Positions 1-5,685 of a DNA stretch of 5,685 bases are shown in pieces. The position numbers were made by a program, and so were the translations under genes. Origin of the DNA: an uncultured Rhodopirellula sp. (GTDB taxonomy: Bacteria > Planctomycetota > Planctomycetia > Pirellulales > Pirellulaceae); contig CAJXTM010000309.1 in assembly GCA_913061385.1 (NCBI GenBank), positions 1-5,685 on the forward strand, in the 5' to 3' direction. The notes beneath the pieces are model-generated. The model had not been told where the DNA came from. It did no database searches and was given only the letters and a program-made list of their open reading frames with translations. How positions within the stretch are numbered: position 1 is the first letter of the stretch; the number at the start of each line of letters is the position of its first letter.

Positions 1-24
1 GCGTCAGATGTGTATAAGAGACAG
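1..24. other. Nextera (Tn5) adapter remnant, left edge
   Basis: Positions 6-24 are exactly the 19-bp Tn5 mosaic end (AGATGTGTATAAGAGACAG), preceded by GCGTC, which matches the end of the Nextera read-1 adapter. This is library-preparation sequence, not genome. Biological sequence starts at about 25. Reading frames entering from the minus strand acquire the artificial tail LSLIHI from this adapter, so the C-terminus of the leftmost frame is artificial. Confidence 0.97.
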
Positions 25-571
25 GTATTGCGGGCCTTCGAGAAAGTTGAACGCCGCGTAGGTTGCGTGCGGCGCAACCTCCACGATTCCTGTTTCATCA
101 TTGTCACCAATCGCAATCCCGGCAACTGCTGTCATGTGGAACTGGCTTGGCCCCCCCGCCATTAACGGGCCAATGGACGTGGCCGCCCGGCAGGAAGACG
201 TTCGGATTGTGGTATCCGATCGGATCGCCAATCCAGTCGCGGTTGGGGTCATCGTAATCGAGCGCGGCGTTGTTGTTACCGGTCAGGTCTGGATGGTTGA
301 AGTTTTGTCGCGAGTCCACGATCGCGACTGTCACACCGTCATCCGTGCTGATTCTCAACGCGGCCTCGGGGTCGATTTCCCATTGCGTGCAACTTGCGGT
401 GGCGTCCAAGTGCCATTGCGCAGGAAAACTGGCATCGGTAACGGTTGCTGGATTCAATGTGCCGGTCGGTTCATTGCGTTCAGAGAACAGAGGTATGATT
501 TCGATAGTGTGTCGCCCCTCCTGGGCGAGTTCCAACAGTTGTTGATGGTTACTCGCTCGATTGAGTTTCAC
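25..571 (-). pseudogene. Kexin/furin-like subtilase (S8), N-terminal part, frameshifted and cut by the contig edge
   Basis: This is a fragment of a calcium-dependent-type serine endopeptidase of the S8 kexin/furin group, normally secreted. Counting from the GTG at 571, residues 1-45 look like a propeptide. FPAQWHL (49-55) matches the FPQQWYL element that opens furin catalytic domains. VAIVDSRQNFNHPDL (82-96) is the Asp block, with the catalytic Asp at 86 (codon 314-316), followed by a furin-like Asp-rich stretch. The frame then fails at a G7 run (151-157 as C7 on the plus strand) and ends about 17 residues later at a TGA. One frame over, FHMTAVAGIA continues with the catalytic His (codon 136-138) and a typical GDNDETGIVEVAPHATYAAF stretch up to the adapter. 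Removing one G joins the two parts cleanly. The oxyanion Asn and nucleophilic Ser would lie beyond the edge. Two usual glycines are missing (DSR for DSG/DDG, HMT for HGT). Family assignment is strong; whether it is a true pseudogene, a phase-variable gene or an assembly error is open. Confidence 0.75.
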
Positions 572-765
572 TTCCCAGAGGTGGACACGAATTTTGTCAC
601 CGAACGGTCCGTGTCTGGTTGAACCGTCTCGGGTTTGACCTGTCGGAAGAGATCAATCGCCGGGATTCTGTCCTCCGTCACCATCGCCCAAGAAGAAACA
701 TCCTGAAGATCATCGCGTGTGAAGTGAGTTAAATCTCGCCCATCTTCGATCCAATTTTGGACCAA
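568..765 (-). CDS. Short frame overlapping the subtilase start, possibly its displaced N-terminus
   Basis: This is a 65-residue frame with no recognised domain. It starts at TTG 765 (next internal ATG at 684) after an in-frame stop at 784-786, and I see no clear Shine-Dalgarno sequence. Its TGA (570-568) overlaps the GTG (571-569) of the protease frame in a GTGA arrangement, which could mean translational coupling. Alternatively, the protease frame is open upstream of 571 to about 650, reading GDKIRVHLWEVKLNR, which looks like natural propeptide sequence but contains no start codon. That fits this frame being the true N-terminus, separated by a second frameshift near 600-650. The residues (IEDGRDLTHFTRDDLQ, then AIDLFRQVKPE) are mixed polar and hydrophobic and have no signal peptide. 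I do not recognise it as an independent protein. Confidence 0.35.
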   Translation of the reverse strand: MVQNWIEDGRDLTHFTRDDLQDVSSWAMVTEDRIPAIDLFRQVKPETVQPDTDRSVTKFVSTSGK

Positions 766-806
766 GGAACTAAGTATCGCATATCAGGGGCCCTCGCGAT
801 GTCCGG

Positions 807-864
807 CATTGGGTCGAACATTGGGTCGAACATTGGGTCGAACATTGGGTCGAACATTGGGTCG
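807..864. repeat. 12-bp tandem repeat, about 4.8 copies
   Basis: The unit CATTGGGTCGAA occurs at 807-818, 819-830, 831-842 and 843-854, with a partial copy of 10 matching bases at 855-864. The four full copies are identical. Because 12 is a multiple of three, any frame through it stays open: plus-strand reading gives repeated GSNI, and minus-strand reading gives repeated MFDP inside a 54-codon frame (ATG 893 to TAA 729). It lies just upstream of the protease fragment, on the side where that gene's leader would be. Perfect copies suggest recent slippage expansion. No function can be assigned. Confidence 0.95.
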
Positions 865-1745
865 GCCTTCATGGAAACTGTGGCTGCTGGCATACGAGCA
901 CTGTCAGACCGCTTTCCTCATGTCCCCCCGAACCGGTGTGAATGAGGAATTCGTGTGATGCATTGATTGCATCTGGAAGTGAAAAAGCGGTTGTCAACAT
1001 TTATTGAGGTTCAAGGTTTTGCAATTTCACGCTGCGGCGACTGATGCGTTTCTGCTGAGTTTTTCCGCGATTCCTGAATCGTGACATGTTGCTTTTTCCA
1101 ATGGACCCAGGTTTTTGTTTTGAAGGAACTTCTGCACCCCGGTTCGCAAATACAAACAGCAAACGCGGTGATGTCGGCCGAAAAGGTATTCCCTGAAGCG
1201 GTACGTTTGTCCTTCCAACGAATGGCAGGATCGTGGGCTTCATGGGAGGCGGCATTGCAGAGAGTAGCTGCCGTCTGGGACCGGTTGCAAAGCGTTCGAA
1301 ACTCAATTCGTAACGAACAAAAGCAATTTTGATTCGGCGAAGCTGTGCGGCCCTGTCATTCTTGACCCTGGCATGAAGAAATATGAAACGGCTTCAACTG
1401 GGCTCAATTGTGTGCACCTGAAGTCAAAATATTCGCGTTGGTTCGTGCCCTGCACACGCAAAAGAGAACGACGAGAAGGAGATACAAAAGCGGGTACATC
1501 TTCTGGGTTTTGATTGAATTCATTCGTGATGGTGTTTGGAGCGGCCGAATGGAAAGCGATTTAGCGAACAGGCACGTACGGTTTGATGTTGCCCGTCTCA
1601 ACTCACGATTTCTGTCTCATTCTGATTCACATCGCTCGTTTGTTCGCTCACAAGCAGCGTCAATCGCATCACCAGAAGGATTGGCACGCCGTTTGCCACT
1701 CAACACCTTTGCTTTTCTACTCCATTCTCCTTCTCGAGTGACCAA
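865..1745. other. Gene-poor spacer
   Basis: About 880 bases without a convincing gene. Frames of 60-130 codons exist on both strands (plus 1081-1332 and 1408-1794; minus 1001-1306 and 1404-1601), but they overlap each other, have no recognised motifs and no convincing ribosome binding sites. The best of them is plus 1081-1332, whose last 50 residues (FQRMAGSWASWEAALQRV onward) look amphipathic, but it starts at GTG and cannot be assigned. The frame at 1408-1794 runs into the following gene in another frame and is probably spurious. A small hairpin, GATGCA-TTGAT-TGCATC, lies at 957-973. The region probably holds regulatory or decayed sequence. Confidence 0.5.
1693..1721 (+). promoter_or_regulatory. 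Possible sigma70-type promoter for the 466-residue protein
   Basis: TTGCCA (1693-1698; five of six to TTGACA) is followed after 17 bases by TCTACT (1716-1721; four of six to TATAAT). Transcription would begin around 1728, leaving a leader of about 20 bases before the ATG at 1746. The spacing is ideal, but the -10 match is modest and such matches arise by chance. Confidence 0.25.
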
Positions 1746-3146
1746 ATGTTGTATGTCTTTACGCCGCCAAAGTGCGTGGCAATCCTCGCTTTGACGTTCA
1801 TTGGAATCGCAAGCCAGAAACAGGTTACGGCCGCGCCTCCGGAATTAATCAACCTGTATTTCGCCGAACAAAACCGAAGTCATTGTGATCATCTGGTCGT
1901 CGCGATCCTGCAGGGCCCTCTCCCTTTCATTAAGAACCTGCCCAAAGCAGGTCAGGTCGTCAACATCTTTCCACCGGGAAATGACGGTACGCGGACCGAC
2001 ACCGGTGGCGGAACGGGATCGGGTGATTCAAGGTCACTGGCCATCAGCCACACAAGTGCGCGGTCCAACCGACCAAGTTCCACCGACACCGATAAAGGTG
2101 ATCCCGCCCAGAAGTCGGACGTCGTCCAATGCGAGCATTGTGGTGCGTCCTGCACCGAACCTTGCCGCTGTAAGCCTTCCGGGATCGGACTGATCTTTGG
2201 AGCCAACAACGACCAAGTTGGAATGATGCAGTATGAAGAGGACTTCACTTACATGACCTACAAAACGTCCTATGGCATGCGGGCGGTTACCCTCGTTTCG
2301 ATGGGACCCGGGTCAAATCAAACGCTGGCCATCGCCAAAGGCTGGAAATGTGAGGACGATTGCCACCAAGAAAACCAGCAAAGGCCGACGGGGTCCGTTG
2401 ATCCTAACCCCTGGTCCGAGGTTGGCGTCGCCCATAACCGAACATTGGACTACCTGACCCCCGACGTCAATCTGACGTTGTTGAACCTACGGCAAGGCAA
2501 TGACAAAGTGGTCCGCAAGAAGCCGGGCCGAACTAGCTTTGCCAACATCACACTCAAACGAGCCCGTCAGGCTGGTCCCTCTGACGAACTGGTCTATCTC
2601 AACAGTTGTCTGTTCATGTCCCATATCTACCGTGCCCCTGCCGACCAGTTCCTGATGCCCAACGAAGTGTTATCCGATGGCGCGAACATTGCCGAAGATG
2701 GTTACCGTTACTATCAGGACGTCCAAAAACGGATATCAGCCATAGGCCCGGTAAGAAGGGCTTTCCAGCAACTCGAAGAGACCATCCTGTTAAGTCCTGA
2801 TCTCACTGCTTTTAACCGATCCGTTGACCGACAGGTCATCGAGACGCTTCAATCCCGTGAATTGAGCGGCGAGGAAAGGTCACTGGTTCTTGGTTCGCTC
2901 TCGCTTGGCAAAGGAACGGTTGCCTACTGGAATGCCCATGACGACATTTTTGACGGGGACATCATCGAGCGTGGCAACGGAAAATTCTGGGCAGACCTCG
3001 GAGGATTTGCCGCCGGCTTTACGGGTGCCCTGGTTTACAACAACAACAATGGCGGCGCTAGCGACGTGAATCCTTTCGCCACGGGTGGTGCACTCGGTAG
3101 TTTTGCGTCTTCCCTGTGCGATAAAGATGAGGAAACAAGCAATTAG
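1746..3146 (+). CDS. Secreted protein of unknown function with Cys cluster and glycine-rich tail
   Basis: 466 residues; I do not recognise a named family. The N-terminus looks like a signal peptide: hydrophobic core VAILALTFIGIA (11-22) and likely cleavage after VTA (27-29). A disordered Gly/Ser/Thr linker (about 78-118) leads to a Cys cluster, CEHCGASCTEPCRC (129-142; C-x2-C-x3-C-x3-C-x-C), then a CEDDC pair (202-206), which could form disulfides or bind metal. The middle (about 310-400) is probably helical and contains an LSGEERSLVLGSLSLGKGTVAYW segment. The tail (412-456) is rich in Gly and small residues (WADLGGFAAGFTGALV, then GGALGSFASS). The order of LS..E/K..L, a YW pair and then a glycine-rich tail recalls bacteriocin-like C-termini of some Bacteroidetes hypothetical proteins; this is from memory and not verified. 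The ATG at 1746 is chosen because it supplies the signal peptide; no clear Shine-Dalgarno precedes it. The gene stands alone, with a terminator about 50 bases after its TAG. Length and structure make it a real gene; function is open. Confidence 0.88.
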   Translation: MLYVFTPPKCVAILALTFIGIASQKQVTAAPPELINLYFAEQNRSHCDHLVVAILQGPLPFIKNLPKAGQVVNIFPPGNDGTRTDTGGGTGSGDSRSLAISHTSARSNRPSSTDTDKGDPAQKSDVVQCEHCGASCTEPCRCKPSGIGLIFGANNDQVGMMQYEEDFTYMTYKTSYGMRAVTLVSMGPGSNQTLAIAKGWKCEDDCHQENQQRPTGSVDPNPWSEVGVAHNRTLDYLTPDVNLTLLNLRQGNDKVVRKKPGRTSFANITLKRARQAGPSDELVYLNSCLFMSHIYRAPADQFLMPNEVLSDGANIAEDGYRYYQDVQKRISAIGPVRRAFQQLEETILLSPDLTAFNRSVDRQVIETLQSRELSGEERSLVLGSLSLGKGTVAYWNAHDDIFDGDIIERGNGKFWADLGGFAAGFTGALVYNNNNGGASDVNPFATGGALGSFASSLCDKDEETSN

Positions 3147-3196
3147 CAAGCACTCCAACAATATCTTGGCTGAATACTGAATACTGAGGAATCCAA

Positions 3197-3233
3197 AGGC
3201 AGACCTTGGCAAGCCTGGGGTCTGCCTCGTTTT
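3197..3233 (+). terminator. Intrinsic terminator after the 466-residue protein gene
   Basis: A perfect 9-bp stem, AGGCAGACC (3197-3205) with GGTCTGCCT (3219-3227), encloses a 13-base loop that can pair further through GGC/GCC, and is followed by CG and four T (3230-3233). It begins 50 bases after the TAG of the upstream gene. The T run is short but the stem is strong. Just before it, TGAATAC occurs twice in tandem (3171-3184), then TGA. Confidence 0.75.
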
Positions 3234-3977
3234 ATTCCGCGATGCTGCCCACGATTTAACCAACGGCTGACAAGTGCCCCCGGTTGATCGCGGTGCCACG
3301 TTTGTCCCGCCCCATCGCTCTGCAACATGCAGGCACGTGATTATCGAGCGGGCCTTGCGAGGGCACTAAGGCGACCTCGCAAGGTTCCGCTGAGGTGTTC
3401 TGCCGCGTGCATCATGCATGCCAACCAGATTTCTTATAACACTCTCAAGTCACAGTCGCGTGGTCCAACAGTAACAAAACATGCGTGGTTCCAGCACTGG
3501 GGAAAATTGCACTCTTTGCGACACAACAACTCAACCCACTGGAACAACCCCGGTCATGAACTGCTGGACAACTTGACAGGGAAGGCGACCAACGATGCCT
3601 ACATCCGGTGATTACACAACGTGGCGACAAGCTGGTCCACTGTGTGACGTTTCTGAGAAACTGTAAAACGCGTTGCCGGGCACTATGCCCAGCAAAGATT
3701 CTGTCACTCACAATGATGCAGATCTATGGGGGAGAGGTCACTCCGGATCACAACTAGGTGATGAACCAACTCAAAGGATGGCAATACCCTGACATGACGT
3801 TCGGGTTGCCTGAGGATTTGATTGTCTTGAATACCACCTAACACCCAGCGGTCTGGGCGCCGATAAGAAAACAGAACAAAACTTCGTCTCACCGGTTAAT
3901 CAGCTTTTTGAGCAACACGCGATTCGAATCGGAATCGAAGGTTAGCAAGTGGGTGACCAGTGGCGTTGGGGCGTGGG
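3234..3977. other. Gene-poor spacer with disrupted short frames
   Basis: About 740 bases between the terminator and the stop codon of the PEP-CTERM gene, with no convincing gene. Frames of 60-94 codons lie on both strands (plus 3327-3611; minus 3445-3711 and 3704-3892) and overlap without recognisable motifs. The plus frame at 3327 runs through the inverted repeat at 3353-3384, which argues against it. In another plus frame, about 3600-3840, protein-like segments such as TQRGDKLVHCVTFLRN and VMNQLKGWQYPDMTFGLPED are interrupted by TAG (3755-3757) and ended by TAA (3839-3841). This could be a decayed gene, but I cannot name a parent. A perfect 12-bp palindrome, CGATTCGAATCG, is at 3920-3931. 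I see no clear terminator for the minus-strand gene that ends at 3978. Confidence 0.5.
3353..3384. repeat. Perfect 10-bp inverted repeat (hairpin)
   Basis: CCTTGCGAGG (3353-3362) and CCTCGCAAGG (3375-3384) are exact inverted copies around a 12-base loop. The stem could extend outward by two G-U pairs and one G-C pair in RNA. No T run follows on the plus strand, and I see none at the right place on the minus strand, so it is not an ordinary terminator. It could be a structured RNA element, a protein binding site or a small mobile-repeat remnant; nothing here decides between them. Confidence 0.8.
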
Positions 3978-4712
3978 CTAGGCGGTTGCAACTTCACGAC
4001 GGCGTCGTCGAATGCCTGCGATACCAACGACGCCTAGCAAACCCATTGCGATAACAGAGGACGGTTCGGGTACGAGTGCGTTGCCTCCCGCTACGGTTAG
4101 TACTGAGCTAATTCCGTAGAACTGGAATGATCCATTATTAGCGAAATTGTCTACAAACTGCATCCACTGTGCGTTTTTCTCGTAACCTAGCGCGATTGTT
4201 GCGTTTGCGTATTCCAAATGCGGGTCCGTGTTTCCCAGTGGTGCGATAGACGCGGTGCCACCGGGCTCCGTACCCGTCCACATTATTCCACTTGCCCTCT
4301 CCCCTGTTTCATCATATTTCACTGCAAAGGTTAAATCGGCACTTGCTGTTGACCAGAGGTGACTGTACGTGCTTGCAACTAACTGACCTTGGAGATTATA
4401 AATCGGAACGCTCGTGGCTTGCGCCGTTGTTCCTGTGTTGTCAATAGCGTCGACTGTTGGCGTAGACGCTATCGCTTTCCAATCAGACGCGATTGCATTG
4501 TCCCCGAAGCCATCGACAAAGGTATTATAGTCCTCTATGGTCGCCGACTGTGCCGTCTTTGTGCCGCTCGTGATGAACACCAGTCGGTATTGATCGCCCG
4601 GGTCAAGCCCCGCGGGGGTCGTAACGAAATCCGCATACGCCTCTTGGTAGAACAACATGGTCGCAAAGGCAAACGCAACCTTTGCCAAACGAGCATGGGG
4701 GAGTTGGTTCAT
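3978..4712 (-). CDS. PEP-CTERM sorting domain surface protein
   Basis: 244 residues, complete. The N-terminus is a Sec signal peptide: basic residues at 8 and 11, hydrophobic core VAFAFATMLF (12-21), cleavage expected after AYA (25-27). The mature body (28-213) opens with LDPGDQYRLVFITSGT (36-51) and IEDYNTFVDGFG (59-70), a pattern I associate with secreted planctomycete proteins; later come a VPIYNLQGQLVA segment and a MWTGTEPGG turn, with no catalytic motif. The C-terminus is a full PEP-CTERM signal: VPEPSS (214-219), hydrophobic segment to 234 (IAMGLLGVVGIAGI at 221-234), then RRRRR (235-239). In known systems an exosortase (Xrt/EpsH) recognises this tail and the protein is delivered to the cell surface or exopolysaccharide matrix; no exosortase gene is in this window. 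The start is ATG 4712, with only a weak purine stretch (GAAAAGAAC) upstream. It appears to be a single-gene unit. Role is probably structural or adhesive, which is inference. Confidence 0.93.
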   Translation of the reverse strand: MNQLPHARLAKVAFAFATMLFYQEAYADFVTTPAGLDPGDQYRLVFITSGTKTAQSATIEDYNTFVDGFGDNAIASDWKAIASTPTVDAIDNTGTTAQATSVPIYNLQGQLVASTYSHLWSTASADLTFAVKYDETGERASGIMWTGTEPGGTASIAPLGNTDPHLEYANATIALGYEKNAQWMQFVDNFANNGSFQFYGISSVLTVAGGNALVPEPSSVIAMGLLGVVGIAGIRRRRREVATA

Positions 4713-4781
4713 CGTTTGTTCTTTTCGGAGATGCGGCGTTTAGACCGCTCTCGCGGGAATTCGGATGTTGCTCAGTTGAGG

Positions 4782-5309
4782 CTAGGTTAACACGGCGGCG
4801 GGAAAATACAAGCTGATCCGTGATGAACGCGTTTTATCTCCCATCCAACCGCGTCGCTTCCTTTCGTCATCCCCCCGTCTAGCTAACAATCGCCCCCCGC
4901 TTTGAGGCGGTGCACACCCCCCGTCTGATATATAAGAGGGGACCCGACGGATCCCTGAGATGCCAAATCGCGTGTCAGATTGAACATCTCTTAGCTTTAC
5001 CTCTGAATCCGTAACGCCCTTGCCTCGGGGATTTATCGCACGTGAGGCTCCTTGGTTCTGTTTGGGGCAACTGCATTCACAGCAAGAAGCAGACCTGACT
5101 TCTGAATTTGAGCCGATTTTTAAGGAAGTTATCAGCATCTCAAAAGCGGTTACAGCGTACCTGCAACTCATAAAGACATCACTGCGACACCAACGTACCT
5201 GTCTAGGTGCCGCAGAAAATTGCTTTGCCTCTCGGCGTGCGCGTTCTTTCCTAGTCTGCCAGTACAATCTTGTTTTCGTGATATCCGTACTCAGCGAATG
5301 GAACGCCAA
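4782..5309 (-). CDS. Doubtful hypothetical protein upstream of the PEP-CTERM gene
   Basis: A 175-residue open frame on the same strand as the PEP-CTERM gene, ending about 70 bases before its start. Its length is somewhat more than chance would usually give in a window this size. It begins at TTG (5309), has no clear ribosome binding site, is rich in Arg, Lys and Ser, contains CCECSC, and shows no signal peptide, membrane segment or known motif. A 118-codon plus-strand frame (5020-5376, also TTG-started) lies opposite and is no less plausible by composition. If this frame were real it would occupy the expected promoter region of the PEP-CTERM gene. I consider it more likely spurious than real. 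Confidence 0.18.
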   Translation of the reverse strand: MAFHSLSTDITKTRLYWQTRKERARREAKQFSAAPRQVRWCRSDVFMSCRYAVTAFEMLITSLKIGSNSEVRSASCCECSCPKQNQGASRAINPRGKGVTDSEVKLRDVQSDTRFGISGIRRVPSYISDGGCAPPQSGGRLLARRGDDERKRRGWMGDKTRSSRISLYFPAAVLT

Positions 5310-5332
5310 AGAGGGTGCCGCTGGGGTGTTCT

Positions 5333-5626
5333 TTACTGTTCAGTCAATTGTCGGATACGGTACACGTCATAGGTAGCAGAAGCCGGCCCGATTGATTGAT
5401 AGCCGATAGGTTGGACAAACTTGTTGACGACGCCGTGGACTGCTTTGTGCTTCCGAGGACGTTGCCGGTCGGCGAGTTTCCAGATGCACATTCTGTCACC
5501 CCGCGGCACCTGCCACGGCTTTGAAATTCCGTTGCCCCGTCTCGCAAACGAGGTGCATTGGTGAGGGATGTGCGGCTGCATTCGGCTGATTCTGTATCGC
5601 TGCAACTGGCGGACTTTGTGTTCCAC
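5333..5626 (-). CDS. Doubtful hypothetical protein at the right edge
   Basis: A 97-residue frame from GTG 5626 (just after an in-frame TAA) to TAA 5333. It is rich in Arg, Gln and Lys, with a segment KLADRQRPRKHKAVHGVVNK and no recognised domain or signal peptide. A competing minus frame enters from the adapter, where it reads the artificial MYKRQ, and a 42-codon plus frame ending at 5522 (RLDKLVDDAVDCFVLPRTLP) also looks protein-like. The three cannot all be real, and I cannot choose between them. Confidence 0.15.
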   Translation of the reverse strand: MEHKVRQLQRYRISRMQPHIPHQCTSFARRGNGISKPWQVPRGDRMCIWKLADRQRPRKHKAVHGVVNKFVQPIGYQSIGPASATYDVYRIRQLTEQ

Positions 5627-5637
5627 AAGTTACCGGG

Positions 5638-5685
5638 CTGTCTCTTATACACATCTCCGAGCCCACGAGACCGAGGCTGATCTCG
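5638..5685. other. Nextera (Tn5) adapter with i7 index, right edge
   Basis: 5638-5656 is the mosaic end CTGTCTCTTATACACATCT. It is followed by CCGAGCCCACGAGAC (5657-5671), the rest of the Nextera read-2 adapter, then an eight-base index CGAGGCTG (5672-5679, which I recall as Nextera N710) and ATCTCG (5680-5685), the beginning of the P7 primer. All 48 bases are artificial. Minus-strand frames starting here acquire the false N-terminus MYKRQ. Confidence 0.98.

Larger units (their letters stand above)
4713..5637. other. Gene-poor region upstream of the PEP-CTERM gene
   Basis: About 925 bases with no gene I can defend. Long frames overlap on opposite strands: minus 4782-5309 (175 codons) against plus 5020-5376 (118 codons), and minus 5333-5626 (97 codons) against a 42-codon plus frame ending at 5522. 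None has a recognised domain. The PEP-CTERM promoter should lie within the first 150 bases on the minus strand, but the best match, TTGTAT (4811-4806) with TAACCT (4789-4784) at 16 bases, is poor. The stretch 4871-4926 carries three C6G runs: CCCCCCGTCT occurs at 4871-4880 and 4917-4926, with CCCCCCGC at 4893-4900, followed by an AT-rich GATATATAAG. Confidence 0.5.

Noticed and set aside
101..622. 173-codon plus-strand frame
   Set aside because: It lies opposite the subtilase fragment, whose minus-strand translation carries clear S8 motifs, so it is an antisense shadow.
807..864. CRISPR array
   Set aside because: The 12-bp units are contiguous with no spacers, so this is a simple tandem repeat.
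1408..1794. 128-codon plus-strand frame upstream of the secreted protein
   Set aside because: It overlaps the signal-peptide region of the well-supported gene in another frame, is low in structure and rich in Arg and Ser, and has no motif.
3915..3936. TTCGAAT resembling a tRNA T-loop
   Set aside because: The flanking bases do not form a five-pair T stem on either strand, and no acceptor or anticodon arm is found nearby.
5344..5652. 102-codon minus-strand frame at the right edge
   Set aside because: Its first residues (MYKRQ) come from the Nextera adapter, and the rest is a Ser/Thr/Arg-rich frame without motifs.
1..5685. Circular plasmid or complete small replicon
   Set aside because: The ends are library adapters rather than overlapping genomic sequence, and no replication gene or origin is visible.

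Overview
This is a short bacterial contig with two well-supported genes, one broken gene cut by the left edge, and long stretches with no convincing gene. Both outer edges are Illumina Nextera adapter (about 1-24 and 5638-5685), so the biological sequence is roughly 25-5637 and the edges are assembly limits, not natural ends. The best guess for the source is a planctomycete of the Rhodopirellula/Pirellulaceae type. The reasons are a PEP-CTERM surface protein with a short hydrophobic stretch and an RRRRR tail, a furin/kexin-like S8 protease, moderate GC, weak Shine-Dalgarno signals and wide gene-poor spacers. This is inference; PEP-CTERM proteins also occur in Verrucomicrobia, Proteobacteria and Cyanobacteria.

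Layout. At the left, on the minus strand, lies the N-terminal part of a kexin-like subtilase (25-571, perhaps extending to 765). Its Asp and His regions are in different frames, separated by a seven-base G run, and both catalytic motifs lack their usual glycine. Just upstream is a 12-bp tandem repeat (807-864). The region 865-1745 shows no convincing gene. On the plus strand, 1746-3146 encodes a 466-residue, apparently secreted protein with a Cys cluster and a glycine-rich C-terminal tail, followed by a good intrinsic terminator (3197-3233). The region 3234-3977 holds a perfect 10-bp inverted repeat and short disrupted frames, but no clear gene. On the minus strand, 3978-4712 encodes a 244-residue PEP-CTERM protein with both a signal peptide and the sorting tail. 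The last 900 bases contain only doubtful frames.

How the genes work together. All three recognisable products look exported or surface-bound, but they sit on different strands with wide gaps, so nothing here forms an operon or a defined pathway. I found no CRISPR array, tRNA, rRNA, transposase or recognisable defence system. The least described item is the 466-residue secreted protein; the most testable is the frame-disrupting G run in the protease.
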